A stretch of DNA of 64,000 nucleotides from Epithemia pelagica (taxonomy: Eukaryota; Bacillariophyta; Bacillariophyceae; Surirellales; Surirellaceae): assembly GCA_946965045.2 (NCBI GenBank), contig OX337232.1, forward strand, positions 682,001-746,000, given 5' to 3'. The translations under genes were made by a program, and so were the position numbers. Under the pieces are notes generated by a model. The model was not told the origin of the DNA. It did not search any database and saw only the letters and a list, made by a program, of their open reading frames with translations. Positions within the stretch are counted from its first letter, which is position 1; each line of letters opens with the position of its first letter. Of the stretch, positions 1 to 8,473 are shown piece after piece.

Positions 1-144
1 CGTTCGTCCAAACATCATCCAAGATTTCGGGGAGGCAACGTGTTCTCGTAGGACAGAATTCAGGTCTCAGCGTATATCTACAACCGATTAAGCGTAAGAA
101 AGTGCGCCGGTCAGTTGGATGGCACGTGTCTTTAATTAATTTTG

Positions 145-372
145 GTCCTGATGTCGGAAATCTGGTCCCGATCTCGGAATTCGGGTCGATCTCGGAATTC
201 GGGCCAGATCTCGGAATTCGGGTCGATCTCGGAATTCGGGCCAGATCTCGGAATTCGGGTGTTTACTCTGAAATAAAGTATACTTTTGTCGGAATTCGGG
301 TCGATCTCGGAATTCGGGCCAGATCTCGGAATTCGGGTCGATCTCGGAATTCGGGCCAGATCTCGGAATTTG
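145..372. repeat. Minisatellite with alternating 18/19-bp units
   Basis: Tandem units share the core TCGGAATTCGGG and alternate between two tails, one ending TCGATC (18 bp) and one ending CCAGATC (19 bp), which gives a 37-bp higher-order period. The array is interrupted at about 263-290 by unrelated sequence and then resumes in the same phase. Nearly every unit contains GAATTC. The open frames over it on both strands only translate the repeat and are not genes. Confidence 0.9.
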
Positions 373-724
373 GTCTTTCCGTTGAACGGTTTTCAAGTTG
401 CCGTGCCTGCTCGCAATATCCTGTTTGACAGGTCAACTCGTCTCTCTATTGACTAGATAGCTAGGAGTACTATTAGCCATTATCGAAATTCGGGGTTTTA
501 GCTATGGAATGGGAACACTATCTACTTCAAGGAATGATTAACTAGGATAGGTTGTGCTATGGCTTTTGTCTGACTTCTCGTCCGGACTCGACAGGTCATA
601 GCAAATCTCTTGGCAGCCTCTCGTCCGAGACGGAACCAGCTTTTAAGGCAATTTCAATGCAAGGGAGTCCGACCCCATACATCGGGGTGGGTGGTCTATA
701 CTGGTGGTGGACCAGTTTGGGGGG

Positions 725-778
725 TGGTGCCCTGCAAGGCCCAAACAGGGGGGGATGGTGCCCTGCAAGGCCCAAACA
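725..778. repeat. Short direct repeat (23 bp, two copies)
   Basis: The sequence around the motif GCCCTGCAAGGCCC occurs at 725-747 and again at 756-778, separated by a G-rich spacer. Each copy contains a small palindrome. No function can be assigned. Confidence 0.7.
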
Positions 779-1239
779 TGCCACGGATTGCGTCCCGTGA
801 CGGGGTCAATGGGCGAATGCTGGTCGTCGTCGTTTTCGTCCTTGTCATTCTTGTTGTTACGCTTAATACTAACTATATACCTAGCTATGCAGGTAGTTCG
901 TCTCACATTTTTATTTTACAGTAGAATTTTATTGTAGAGCCGGGAAGTAGTGATCGTGCGAATCGCGCGACATCATGGGTGAACCGCGAAAGGAACATTA
1001 TGTCCCTGCGACATCCCATCTCATAATAAAACCGGGCGGTAGTCACTACCTACATATCTAGATATAAAGTAAGCAGATTACTCCCCTGTGATTTCTCATT
1101 CCTTCCTCGTCGGGCGCCCGGCTTGTCGGGAGAATGACTCGACGGGCATATGTCTTGTCGGGCATGCGCCCTCCTCGAACATATGCCCTTCTCGTAATTC
1201 TACCCTCCGCGCCGGGCGACCCTCCTCTAAAGGAATGAA

Positions 1240-2352
1240 TCACCGTGAAGTAGTCTTACTACTACCATTCGGATTCCAGGGACACGTCCAATGGGATTGC
1301 TGCTGCACGACAAAGTCCACCAGATTTTGGTCCGTGGGTGGTGGTCGCTCGGGACGAATTGTTGTGGTGGTGGTGGTGGTGGTGGTGGTTTGGTGGACGA
1401 AGCGTTGATACAAAAAGTGCAAGGCCGTACACTGATCCAAGACGTGGGGTCCTTCCAGCAAGACACGACTGCTTTGGGTCGTCAATAAGGACAGGGAATG
1501 ACAGCCTTGCAAGGCTTGTGTGTGCAACGTCACTGATCTGGTGTTGGCTGCTGTTGGTCCATGGTCGGGTAGGACCAAGGACAAGAGGGAGGCACATCCG
1601 GCAAAGGCGGATGGACCAATCACAAACGACGACGACGAGGATGGTGCAGTGTTGTGATTGTTGTGGTTGTTAGTGGTAGTAGTGGTCGTCGATTTTTGGG
1701 ACGACGACGACGACGACAGGTCGATCGTGAGCAAGGCGCGACACTGGGCAAAGGTGGAGGCGGGAATGCCCCCAGTACGACAACACGACGGCCACCCGCG
1801 CACATGGACCAATCGCGTACACCCTTGAAAGAGGCCCGGTCCCACTTCCAATGGTACCGTGGTCGTGGCATCCAGAAAGGAGACCCCGGACAAGCGAGTA
1901 CAGTGTGCAAAGGCCCGCGCTCCCAGGCGTGTCACGGTTGGTGGTAGAATCAAGGGACCCGTGCAGGCGGTGCAATGCACAAAACATTCCTCGCCAATCT
2001 CGGTCAAATTGGGTGGCAATGTAACGTTCACGAGGACGGTACAATGCGACAAGGCGTGCGACGGCAATTTGGTAATGGTACTAGTACTCTCGGACAGATC
2101 GACCCGCGTCAAGGTACTCTTGTGGTCCATGGACGACCGAGACGACCAGAAATCCTCCATGGAACAATAAGGAGGATTGGTGGAGGATCCAGTTTCGGAA
2201 CCAAACGGAGGAGGATCATTGTGGGTGGAAGTGTTCTTGTCGTTGTGCTCTTGTTGTTGTTCATGTGGTTGTGGATCTGCTTGCAATGGTTGGTTCGTGG
2301 TGGTACCTGTCGTTGTTGCTTTGGCAGCACTGGGTAAGCATGACTCTTCCAC
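1240..2352 (-). CDS. BspA-type leucine-rich repeat protein, copy 1
   Basis: The protein carries cysteine-rich leucine repeats of the BspA/TpLRR kind, for example units reading LTEIGEECFVHC, VTRLGARAFAHC and FVIGPSAFAGC, from about residue 85 to 310. Such repeats form solenoids used for protein binding; the partner is unknown. A Thr run near the C-terminus is coded by a trinucleotide tract at about 1364-1390. The open frame begins with GTG after an in-frame TAA, so the first ATG is at 2160. The TAA sits inside GTAAGT, and an in-frame GT-AG interval of only 27 nt (2330-2356) would remove it, so an upstream exon is likely. Candidate upstream frames run to 2661 and 2957; the latter holds the Cys-rich segment CVDCVAHP. 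Intact LRR core; 5' structure unresolved. Confidence 0.75.
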   Translation of the reverse strand: MEESCLPSAAKATTTGTTTNQPLQADPQPHEQQQEHNDKNTSTHNDPPPFGSETGSSTNPPYCSMEDFWSSRSSMDHKSTLTRVDLSESTSTITKLPSHALSHCTVLVNVTLPPNLTEIGEECFVHCTACTGPLILPPTVTRLGARAFAHCTRLSGVSFLDATTTVPLEVGPGLFQGCTRLVHVRGWPSCCRTGGIPASTFAQCRALLTIDLSSSSSSQKSTTTTTTNNHNNHNTAPSSSSSFVIGPSAFAGCASLLSLVLPDHGPTAANTRSVTLHTQALQGCHSLSLLTTQSSRVLLEGPHVLDQCTALHFLYQRFVHQTTTTTTTTTTIRPERPPPTDQNLVDFVVQQQSHWTCPWNPNGSSKTTSR

Positions 2353-3010
2353 TTACAACGATTCGGCCGACGACGAGGGAGGAACCAAGACCAAGGGTCG
2401 TGGAGCAATCAGACCGGCCAAGGCCGTTCGACGAGAGGGTTGTCGTCGGCGTTGTTGTTGTCGTGGTTGATTGGCAAACGTGGTGCTCATGACTGTCTTG
2501 CGGTGGTCCTTGTCGGCTGGAGTGTTTGCGGCTGGATTGTTTGTGGAAACTGTCTTGAGGTGGTCGTCTTGTCTTGATGAGGTCTTTGTCGTCTTAACTT
2601 TTGTTCCGTTTGTCGTACCACTTGGTTGGGTGTTTCGAGATGCCGGAGACAATTGACGCATACATTGTGGAGAGTGGTTGGATCATGTGGATGGGCCACA
2701 CAATCCACACAACGAGGATGACGACGACAACGACGACGAGCAGTGTCGTTCTTTGCTGTGCAACGATTCGTTCTCCGTGCGGCTTTCTGGAATGTGTGTA
2801 CGAAGATTTTGTGAGGAAACCGAGAACCCCTTCGTTTCGGAGCGCGCGCGCCCGACCGAGAACCCCGAATGTCGTGGTCCCACAACCACAAGCGGGGCGA
2901 GTAGGAGTCCCGCGTGATCGAGCGCAATCTCGTTTCGTGGACCTCCGACTCCGACATGTCATCCAGTCCATTCTTCTCATCGCAAAAGTCTCATTCCTTG
3001 TGTGCTCTTA

Positions 3011-3973
3011 GGGCCTGTGTCCACGGAATGTGTTTTTGAGTTCTGAAATCGAGTTTCGAGTTTCGAGGTTGAGCCAATAGGTTATGGTCCCCTTGAAAAC
3101 TCGAAAACACAACCTCGAATCCCCCAAATCTTGGCAATCCCCCAACGACCTTGCCAAGATTCTGAAATCGAGTTTCGAGTTTCGAGGTTTCCAAAGAGCC
3201 CCACTGTTCCCACTTCCCTCCGAGCACCAACAGCACCGGAAAAAAGATCCTCCGGAAGGCAGAAAGCATTGAAGGATACTTCCACTATTGTTTGCAACAA
3301 AAGAAAATGAGTGACACAGATCATTTGACAGATTCTCTAGAGACAGAGGAATCAAGAGAACAGACCTCAAGACTTAGTAGACCACATGGCCCAACCGCAA
3401 CCCAGGCAACATTGGGTTCTACATCATCTCCCTCTGACTCGGGCTCTTTTAAGAGCAAGGCGTTTGGCTGTGACTTCATCTATGAACGGCTTGAGGGTTT
3501 GGTGCAAAGACCAAAAGCAACTTTCGTCCATGCGGTAGTAACGACGGCATGCCGAGGGGCCAAGTTCATACATCAGATCTTCGACTCTATGTCGGACTCT
3601 TGGTATTTTCTTTGGCCGATCTCCAGCTGTTGATGCAGTCTGATCAATGTCAAGTAGCCCAAGAGAGTCAACAACACACATACATATGAGTGCTGTCTCA
3701 TATGGGCTCTTTGTTGCATTCTCCCCTGGAGTCATCTCCATTGTCGTGTTTGGAAACAATGCAGACTATGTCGAACGACACTGGTGGGGGTGGGGGAGGT
3801 TTGTACATTCACAGCAGTGAAGCTCGATTCTTGAATCTAAAATAGAGACATCGGGTTACGTTTTACCTGGACATGTGTCTTCAGATCCTTGTTTCGAGGT
3901 AGGGACAGAGCCCCACCTCAAAACTCGAAACTCGATTTCAGACCTCGAAAACACATTCCGTGGACACAGGGCC
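3011..3973 (-). mobile_element. PIF/Harbinger-type element, internally deleted, copy 1
   Basis: The two ends form imperfect terminal inverted repeats of about 55 bp beginning GGGCCTGTGTCCACGG on the left and GGCCCTGTGTCCACGG read inward from the right. Both ends abut TTA (3008-3010 and 3974-3976), the usual PIF/Harbinger target duplication. A subterminal motif containing GAAATCGAGTTTCGAG recurs inside at about 3158. The element lies between the divergent LRR and coiled-coil genes, so it may sit in their shared promoter. At 963 bp it is too short to be autonomous. Confidence 0.88.
3424..3759 (-). pseudogene. Harbinger transposase N-terminal fragment, copy 1
   Basis: A 111-residue frame contains RYYRMDESCFWSLHQTLKPF, which matches the helical region that precedes the DDE domain in Harbinger-type transposases. 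The catalytic DDE half is absent: the frame stops soon after this motif, and the rest of the element has no matching sequence. Full-length relatives are roughly 350-450 residues. It is therefore a remnant that cannot catalyse transposition itself. The assignment rests on motif resemblance plus the TTA target duplication of the enclosing element. Confidence 0.65.
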
Positions 3974-4125
3974 TTACGAATTGCATTCCATCGACTTATC
4001 AGTAGAGAGACGTACAAACCAACAACGGCCCGAGAGCCCGAGACTCGCACACGTTTTGTCCTAGGAAGAAAGCACAAAAGGTCATTGCACACAACAAACG
4101 CAAACACACACACCAAGAAGGAATC

Positions 4126-5586
4126 ATGGCGGATCAGCAAGAGTCATCACTGGAAGCACGGCTTGAGAAGGCTCGCAACGACGAGTTGAGTCGAGAAGCA
4201 CTCTCCGAGCTTTACGATGCATTAAAAGCTGCCGGTCGCTTTCGTGAGGCCTGTGAAGTTTCGGAAAAGGAATTAGCTGCGTTGAAGCAAGAAACAGCTG
4301 CGTTGGAGCAACGGGCAGCTGCGGCGAAGCAAGAGAGAGCTGCGTTGGAGCAACGGGCAGCTGCGGCGAAGCAAGAGAGAGCTACGTTGGAGCAACGGGC
4401 AGCTGCGTTAAAAGCGTGGCTCCATGAACGCCGATTTGGCATCCAAAAGGCCATTCAACATGTGTATTTTCGCAACCATGACGCAGCATTGCCAGAGTTG
4501 GCGTTGAACAGCAGCGTGGAACCAAGCATGGGACGTTTCAACGGGAGGAACATGAATCCGCAGAAGGCGTCCTACCTCGCTCACACCTTTTCCGTTAGTA
4601 ATCTGTGGAACGACGACATGGTGGTACCCACGTACTTTATCCCTGCGCCTGGTGAAGACCGTGCCATCATTCCAAGTGGTTTCAATCCCCTACACTTTCC
4701 ACTCAAGTATCACAATGAACTCGAAGTTCTGGTTCATGTTCGTTTGCTCGTCGAGGATGCCATTTTCTGTATCGGCTGTCGGACACTACTCGACTTGTAT
4801 CTGGAGAGTTCCTTTTATGGAGTGTCTCCAGACATGGTCCTTCTCCGCCATGATCGCACCCGTCAAATCGTCCTTGTGATTCAAGTCAAAGCTCCCAATC
4901 GACCAGGAACCGACGACAATGTGTTGGAAGATCCAGTGGTGGGTGGGCAACTCTGGTTGTACTTAATGTCCATGAAGCAATCGGGTGTCAAAAAACCAAT
5001 GGGGGCCATTTGTACTTTTAATGCGCTACGACTGGTCTCCTTGGACTCTTTTGAGACGCACATGTTTGACGATGCGAAACAAAAGCTCAACACGACAATG
5101 GTATATATCTGGCCAGAGAAACAACCTGACAGGAAGAAACAGGCATCAACTCCGGACTCGAAGAGACAGAGTGGATCGGAGAAAAGCAAGGAGTTGAGTG
5201 TCAATGATCCACCTGCTTCGTATGACACGCAAGTTTGCGATGGAGTAGAGGTTAATGTCTTTCGTCCTTTATTGTATGGGAGCGAGACTGTACAGGACGG
5301 CAATGTGTTCCGCATGCTGTTGCTAGCATTGACGACAACAATGTTGGAAAACGACCACCAAGACGCTTCTTGTGAAATGATGACGGAGTTCAAGAAAGGC
5401 AATGACATTGGTGGCCGTCTCTTTGCCTTTGCCAAGCCAGACATGCTTGGGTTTGCCAGGGCACCCCAAGAACTCGTTGTGCAAGCAGAACATCCACACA
5501 CAGCCAAAAACTTATGCCCTCCTCGAACATATGCCCTTCTCGTAATTCTACCCTCCGCGCCGGGCGACCCTCCTCTAAAGGAATGA
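4126..5586 (+). CDS. Coiled-coil / PD-(D/E)XK-like protein, chimeric copy 1
   Basis: The 486-residue product equals the copy-2 protein (8474-10006) up to about residue 463, then ends in 24 unrelated residues read from the start of the next duplication unit. The N-terminus (about 1-105) is a coiled coil with a 14-residue repeat of the form ALEQRAAAAKQER. A central segment with SPDMVLLR followed by IVLVIQVKAP resembles the D-(X)n-(E/D/Q)-X-K core of PD-(D/E)XK nucleases, with Gln in place of the usual acid. ATG 4126 has a favourable AATCATGGCG context. The 3' end is a by-product of the duplication, so function may be impaired. Family not recognised. Confidence 0.75.
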   Translation: MADQQESSLEARLEKARNDELSREALSELYDALKAAGRFREACEVSEKELAALKQETAALEQRAAAAKQERAALEQRAAAAKQERATLEQRAAALKAWLHERRFGIQKAIQHVYFRNHDAALPELALNSSVEPSMGRFNGRNMNPQKASYLAHTFSVSNLWNDDMVVPTYFIPAPGEDRAIIPSGFNPLHFPLKYHNELEVLVHVRLLVEDAIFCIGCRTLLDLYLESSFYGVSPDMVLLRHDRTRQIVLVIQVKAPNRPGTDDNVLEDPVVGGQLWLYLMSMKQSGVKKPMGAICTFNALRLVSLDSFETHMFDDAKQKLNTTMVYIWPEKQPDRKKQASTPDSKRQSGSEKSKELSVNDPPASYDTQVCDGVEVNVFRPLLYGSETVQDGNVFRMLLLALTTTMLENDHQDASCEMMTEFKKGNDIGGRLFAFAKPDMLGFARAPQELVVQAEHPHTAKNLCPPRTYALLVILPSAPGDPPLKE

Positions 5587-5587
5587 A

Positions 5588-6700
5588 TCACCGTGAAGTA
5601 GTCTTACTACTACCATTCGGATTCCAGGGACACGTCCAATGGGATTGCTGCTGCACGACAAAGTCCACCAGATTTTGGTCCGTGGGTGGTGGTCGCTCGG
5701 GACGAATTGTTGTGGTGGTGGTGGTGGTGGTGGTGGTTTGGTGGACGAAGCGTTGATACAAAAAGTGCAAGGCCGTACACTGATCCAAGACGTGGGGTCC
5801 TTCCAGCAAGACACGACTGCTTTGGGTCGTCAATAAGGACAGGGAATGACAGCCTTGCAAGGCTTGTGTGTGCAACGTCACTGATCTGGTGTTGGCTGCT
5901 GTTGGTCCATGGTCGGGTAGGACCAAGGACAAGAGGGAGGCACATCCGGCAAAGGCGGATGGACCAATCACAAACGACGACGACGAGGATGGTGCAGTGT
6001 TGTGATTGTTGTGGTTGTTAGTGGTAGTAGTGGTCGTCGATTTTTGGGACGACGACGACGACGACAGGTCGATCGTGAGCAAGGCGCGACACTGGGCAAA
6101 GGTGGAGGCGGGAATGCCCCCAGTACGACAACACGACGGCCACCCGCGCACATGGACCAATCGCGTACACCCTTGAAAGAGGCCCGGTCCCACTTCCAAT
6201 GGTACCGTGGTCGTGGCATCCAGAAAGGAGACCCCGGACAAGCGAGTACAGTGTGCAAAGGCCCGCGCTCCCAGGCGTGTCACGGTTGGTGGTAGAATCA
6301 AGGGACCCGTGCAGGCGGTGCAATGCACAAAACATTCCTCGCCAATCTCGGTCAAATTGGGTGGCAATGTAACGTTCACGAGGACGGTACAATGCGACAA
6401 GGCGTGCGACGGCAATTTGGTAATGGTACTAGTACTCTCGGACAGATCGACCCGCGTCAAGGTACTCTTGTGGTCCATGGACGACCGAGACGACCAGAAA
6501 TCCTCCATGGAACAATAAGGAGGATTGGTGGAGGATCCAGTTTCGGAACCAAACGGAGGAGGATCATTGTGGGTGGAAGTGTTCTTGTCGTTGTGCTCTT
6601 GTTGTTGTTCATGTGGTTGTGGATCTGCTTGCAATGGTTGGTTCGTGGTGGTACCTGTCGTTGTTGCTTTGGCAGCACTGGGTAAGCATGACTCTTCCAC
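5588..6700 (-). CDS. BspA-type leucine-rich repeat protein, copy 2
   Basis: The predicted protein is identical to that at 1240-2352: Cys-rich BspA-type leucine repeats, Asn and Thr runs, and a Thr tract near the C-terminus. The same in-frame TAA inside a GTAAGT donor-like site precedes the open frame (6701-6703), and the first ATG is at 6508. Its 3' end lies only a few bases past the end of the chimeric coiled-coil gene (5586), so the two converge almost end to end here, a situation created by the duplication. In copy 1 no gene lies downstream of the LRR gene. Confidence 0.75.
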   Translation of the reverse strand: MEESCLPSAAKATTTGTTTNQPLQADPQPHEQQQEHNDKNTSTHNDPPPFGSETGSSTNPPYCSMEDFWSSRSSMDHKSTLTRVDLSESTSTITKLPSHALSHCTVLVNVTLPPNLTEIGEECFVHCTACTGPLILPPTVTRLGARAFAHCTRLSGVSFLDATTTVPLEVGPGLFQGCTRLVHVRGWPSCCRTGGIPASTFAQCRALLTIDLSSSSSSQKSTTTTTTNNHNNHNTAPSSSSSFVIGPSAFAGCASLLSLVLPDHGPTAANTRSVTLHTQALQGCHSLSLLTTQSSRVLLEGPHVLDQCTALHFLYQRFVHQTTTTTTTTTTIRPERPPPTDQNLVDFVVQQQSHWTCPWNPNGSSKTTSR

Positions 6701-7358
6701 TTACAACGATTCGGCCGACGACGAGGGAGGAACCAAGACCAAGGGTCGTGGAGCAATCAGACCGGCCAAGGCCGTTCGACGAGAGGGTTGTCGTCGGCGT
6801 TGTTGTTGTCGTGGTTGATTGGCAAACGTGGTGCTCATGACTGTCTTGCGGTGGTCCTTGTCGGCTGGAGTGTTTGCGGCTGGATTGTTTGTGGAAACTG
6901 TCTTGAGGTGGTCGTCTTGTCTTGATGAGGTCTTTGTCGTCTTAACTTTTGTTCCGTTTGTCGTACCACTTGGTTGGGTGTTTCGAGATGCCGGAGACAA
7001 TTGACGCATACATTGTGGAGAGTGGTTGGATCATGTGGATGGGCCACACAATCCACACAACGAGGATGACGACGACAACGACGACGAGCAGTGTCGTTCT
7101 TTGCTGTGCAACGATTCGTTCTCCGTGCGGCTTTCTGGAATGTGTGTACGAAGATTTTGTGAGGAAACCGAGAACCCCTTCGTTTCGGAGCGCGCGCGCC
7201 CGACCGAGAACCCCGAATGTCGTGGTCCCACAACCACAAGCGGGGCGAGTAGGAGTCCCGCGTGATCGAGCGCAATCTCGTTTCGTGGACCTCCGACTCC
7301 GACATGTCATCCAGTCCATTCTTCTCATCGCAAAAGTCTCATTCCTTGTGTGCTCTTA

Positions 7359-8321
7359 GGGCCTGTGTCCACGGAATGTGTTTTTGAGTTCTGAAATCGA
7401 GTTTCGAGTTTCGAGGTTGAGCCAATAGGTTATGGTCCCCTTGAAAACTCGAAAACACAACCTCGAATCCCCCAAATCTTGGCAATCCCCCAACGACCTT
7501 GCCAAGATTCTGAAATCGAGTTTCGAGTTTCGAGGTTTCCAAAGAGCCCCACTGTTCCCACTTCCCTCCGAGCACCAACAGCACCGGAAAAAAGATCCTC
7601 CGGAAGGCAGAAAGCATTGAAGGATACTTCCACTATTGTTTGCAACAAAAGAAAATGAGTGACACAGATCATTTGACAGATTCTCTAGAGACAGAGGAAT
7701 CAAGAGAACAGACCTCAAGACTTAGTAGACCACATGGCCCAACCGCAACCCAGGCAACATTGGGTTCTACATCATCTCCCTCTGACTCGGGCTCTTTTAA
7801 GAGCAAGGCGTTTGGCTGTGACTTCATCTATGAACGGCTTGAGGGTTTGGTGCAAAGACCAAAAGCAACTTTCGTCCATGCGGTAGTAACGACGGCATGC
7901 CGAGGGGCCAAGTTCATACATCAGATCTTCGACTCTATGTCGGACTCTTGGTATTTTCTTTGGCCGATCTCCAGCTGTTGATGCAGTCTGATCAATGTCA
8001 AGTAGCCCAAGAGAGTCAACAACACACATACATATGAGTGCTGTCTCATATGGGCTCTTTGTTGCATTCTCCCCTGGAGTCATCTCCATTGTCGTGTTTG
8101 GAAACAATGCAGACTATGTCGAACGACACTGGTGGGGGTGGGGGAGGTTTGTACATTCACAGCAGTGAAGCTCGATTCTTGAATCTAAAATAGAGACATC
8201 GGGTTACGTTTTACCTGGACATGTGTCTTCAGATCCTTGTTTCGAGGTAGGGACAGAGCCCCACCTCAAAACTCGAAACTCGATTTCAGACCTCGAAAAC
8301 ACATTCCGTGGACACAGGGCC
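7359..8321 (-). mobile_element. PIF/Harbinger-type element, copy 2
   Basis: Same element as at 3011-3973, duplicated with the surrounding 4348-bp unit and not by a separate transposition: its flanking TTA triplets (7356-7358, 8322-8324) and all flanking sequence match those of copy 1. Confidence 0.88.
7772..8107 (-). pseudogene. Harbinger transposase N-terminal fragment, copy 2
   Basis: Identical to the fragment at 3424-3759. It contains the pre-DDE helical motif and lacks the catalytic half. Confidence 0.65.
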
Positions 8322-8473
8322 TTACGAATTGCATTCCATCGACTTATCAGTAGAGAGACGTACAAACCAACAACGGCCCGAGAGCCCGAGACTCGCACAC
8401 GTTTTGTCCTAGGAAGAAAGCACAAAAGGTCATTGCACACAACAAACGCAAACACACACACCAAGAAGGAATC

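Larger units (their letters stand above)
1..1167. other. Gene-free left edge
   Basis: No reading frame here looks like a gene. Apart from the minisatellite (145-372) and a short direct repeat (725-778), the stretch is unremarkable. It ends exactly where the 4348-bp tandem duplication begins. Around 1100-1167 there are several short copies of a TCGGGC-type motif next to the breakpoint. Confidence 0.6.
1168..5515 (+). repeat. Tandem segmental duplication, copy 1 (4348 bp)
   Basis: Every base I compared between this block and 5516-9863 is the same at an offset of 4348. The left breakpoint lies in anonymous sequence and the right breakpoint lies inside the coiled-coil gene, 3' of the AAAAACT tract. 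The join at 5513-5516 shows no more than a couple of bases of homology, so end joining is more likely than recombination between repeats. The unit contains the LRR gene, the Harbinger remnant and the coiled-coil gene. Confidence 0.95.

Noticed and set aside
145-372. CRISPR-like array
   Set aside because: Units are contiguous with no spacers, and the window is eukaryotic.
2487-2957. Minus-strand Cys-rich frame upstream of the LRR gene as a separate gene
   Set aside because: It has a zinc-like CVDC ... CVNC pattern, but it more probably belongs to the 5' part of the LRR gene; not listed as its own gene.
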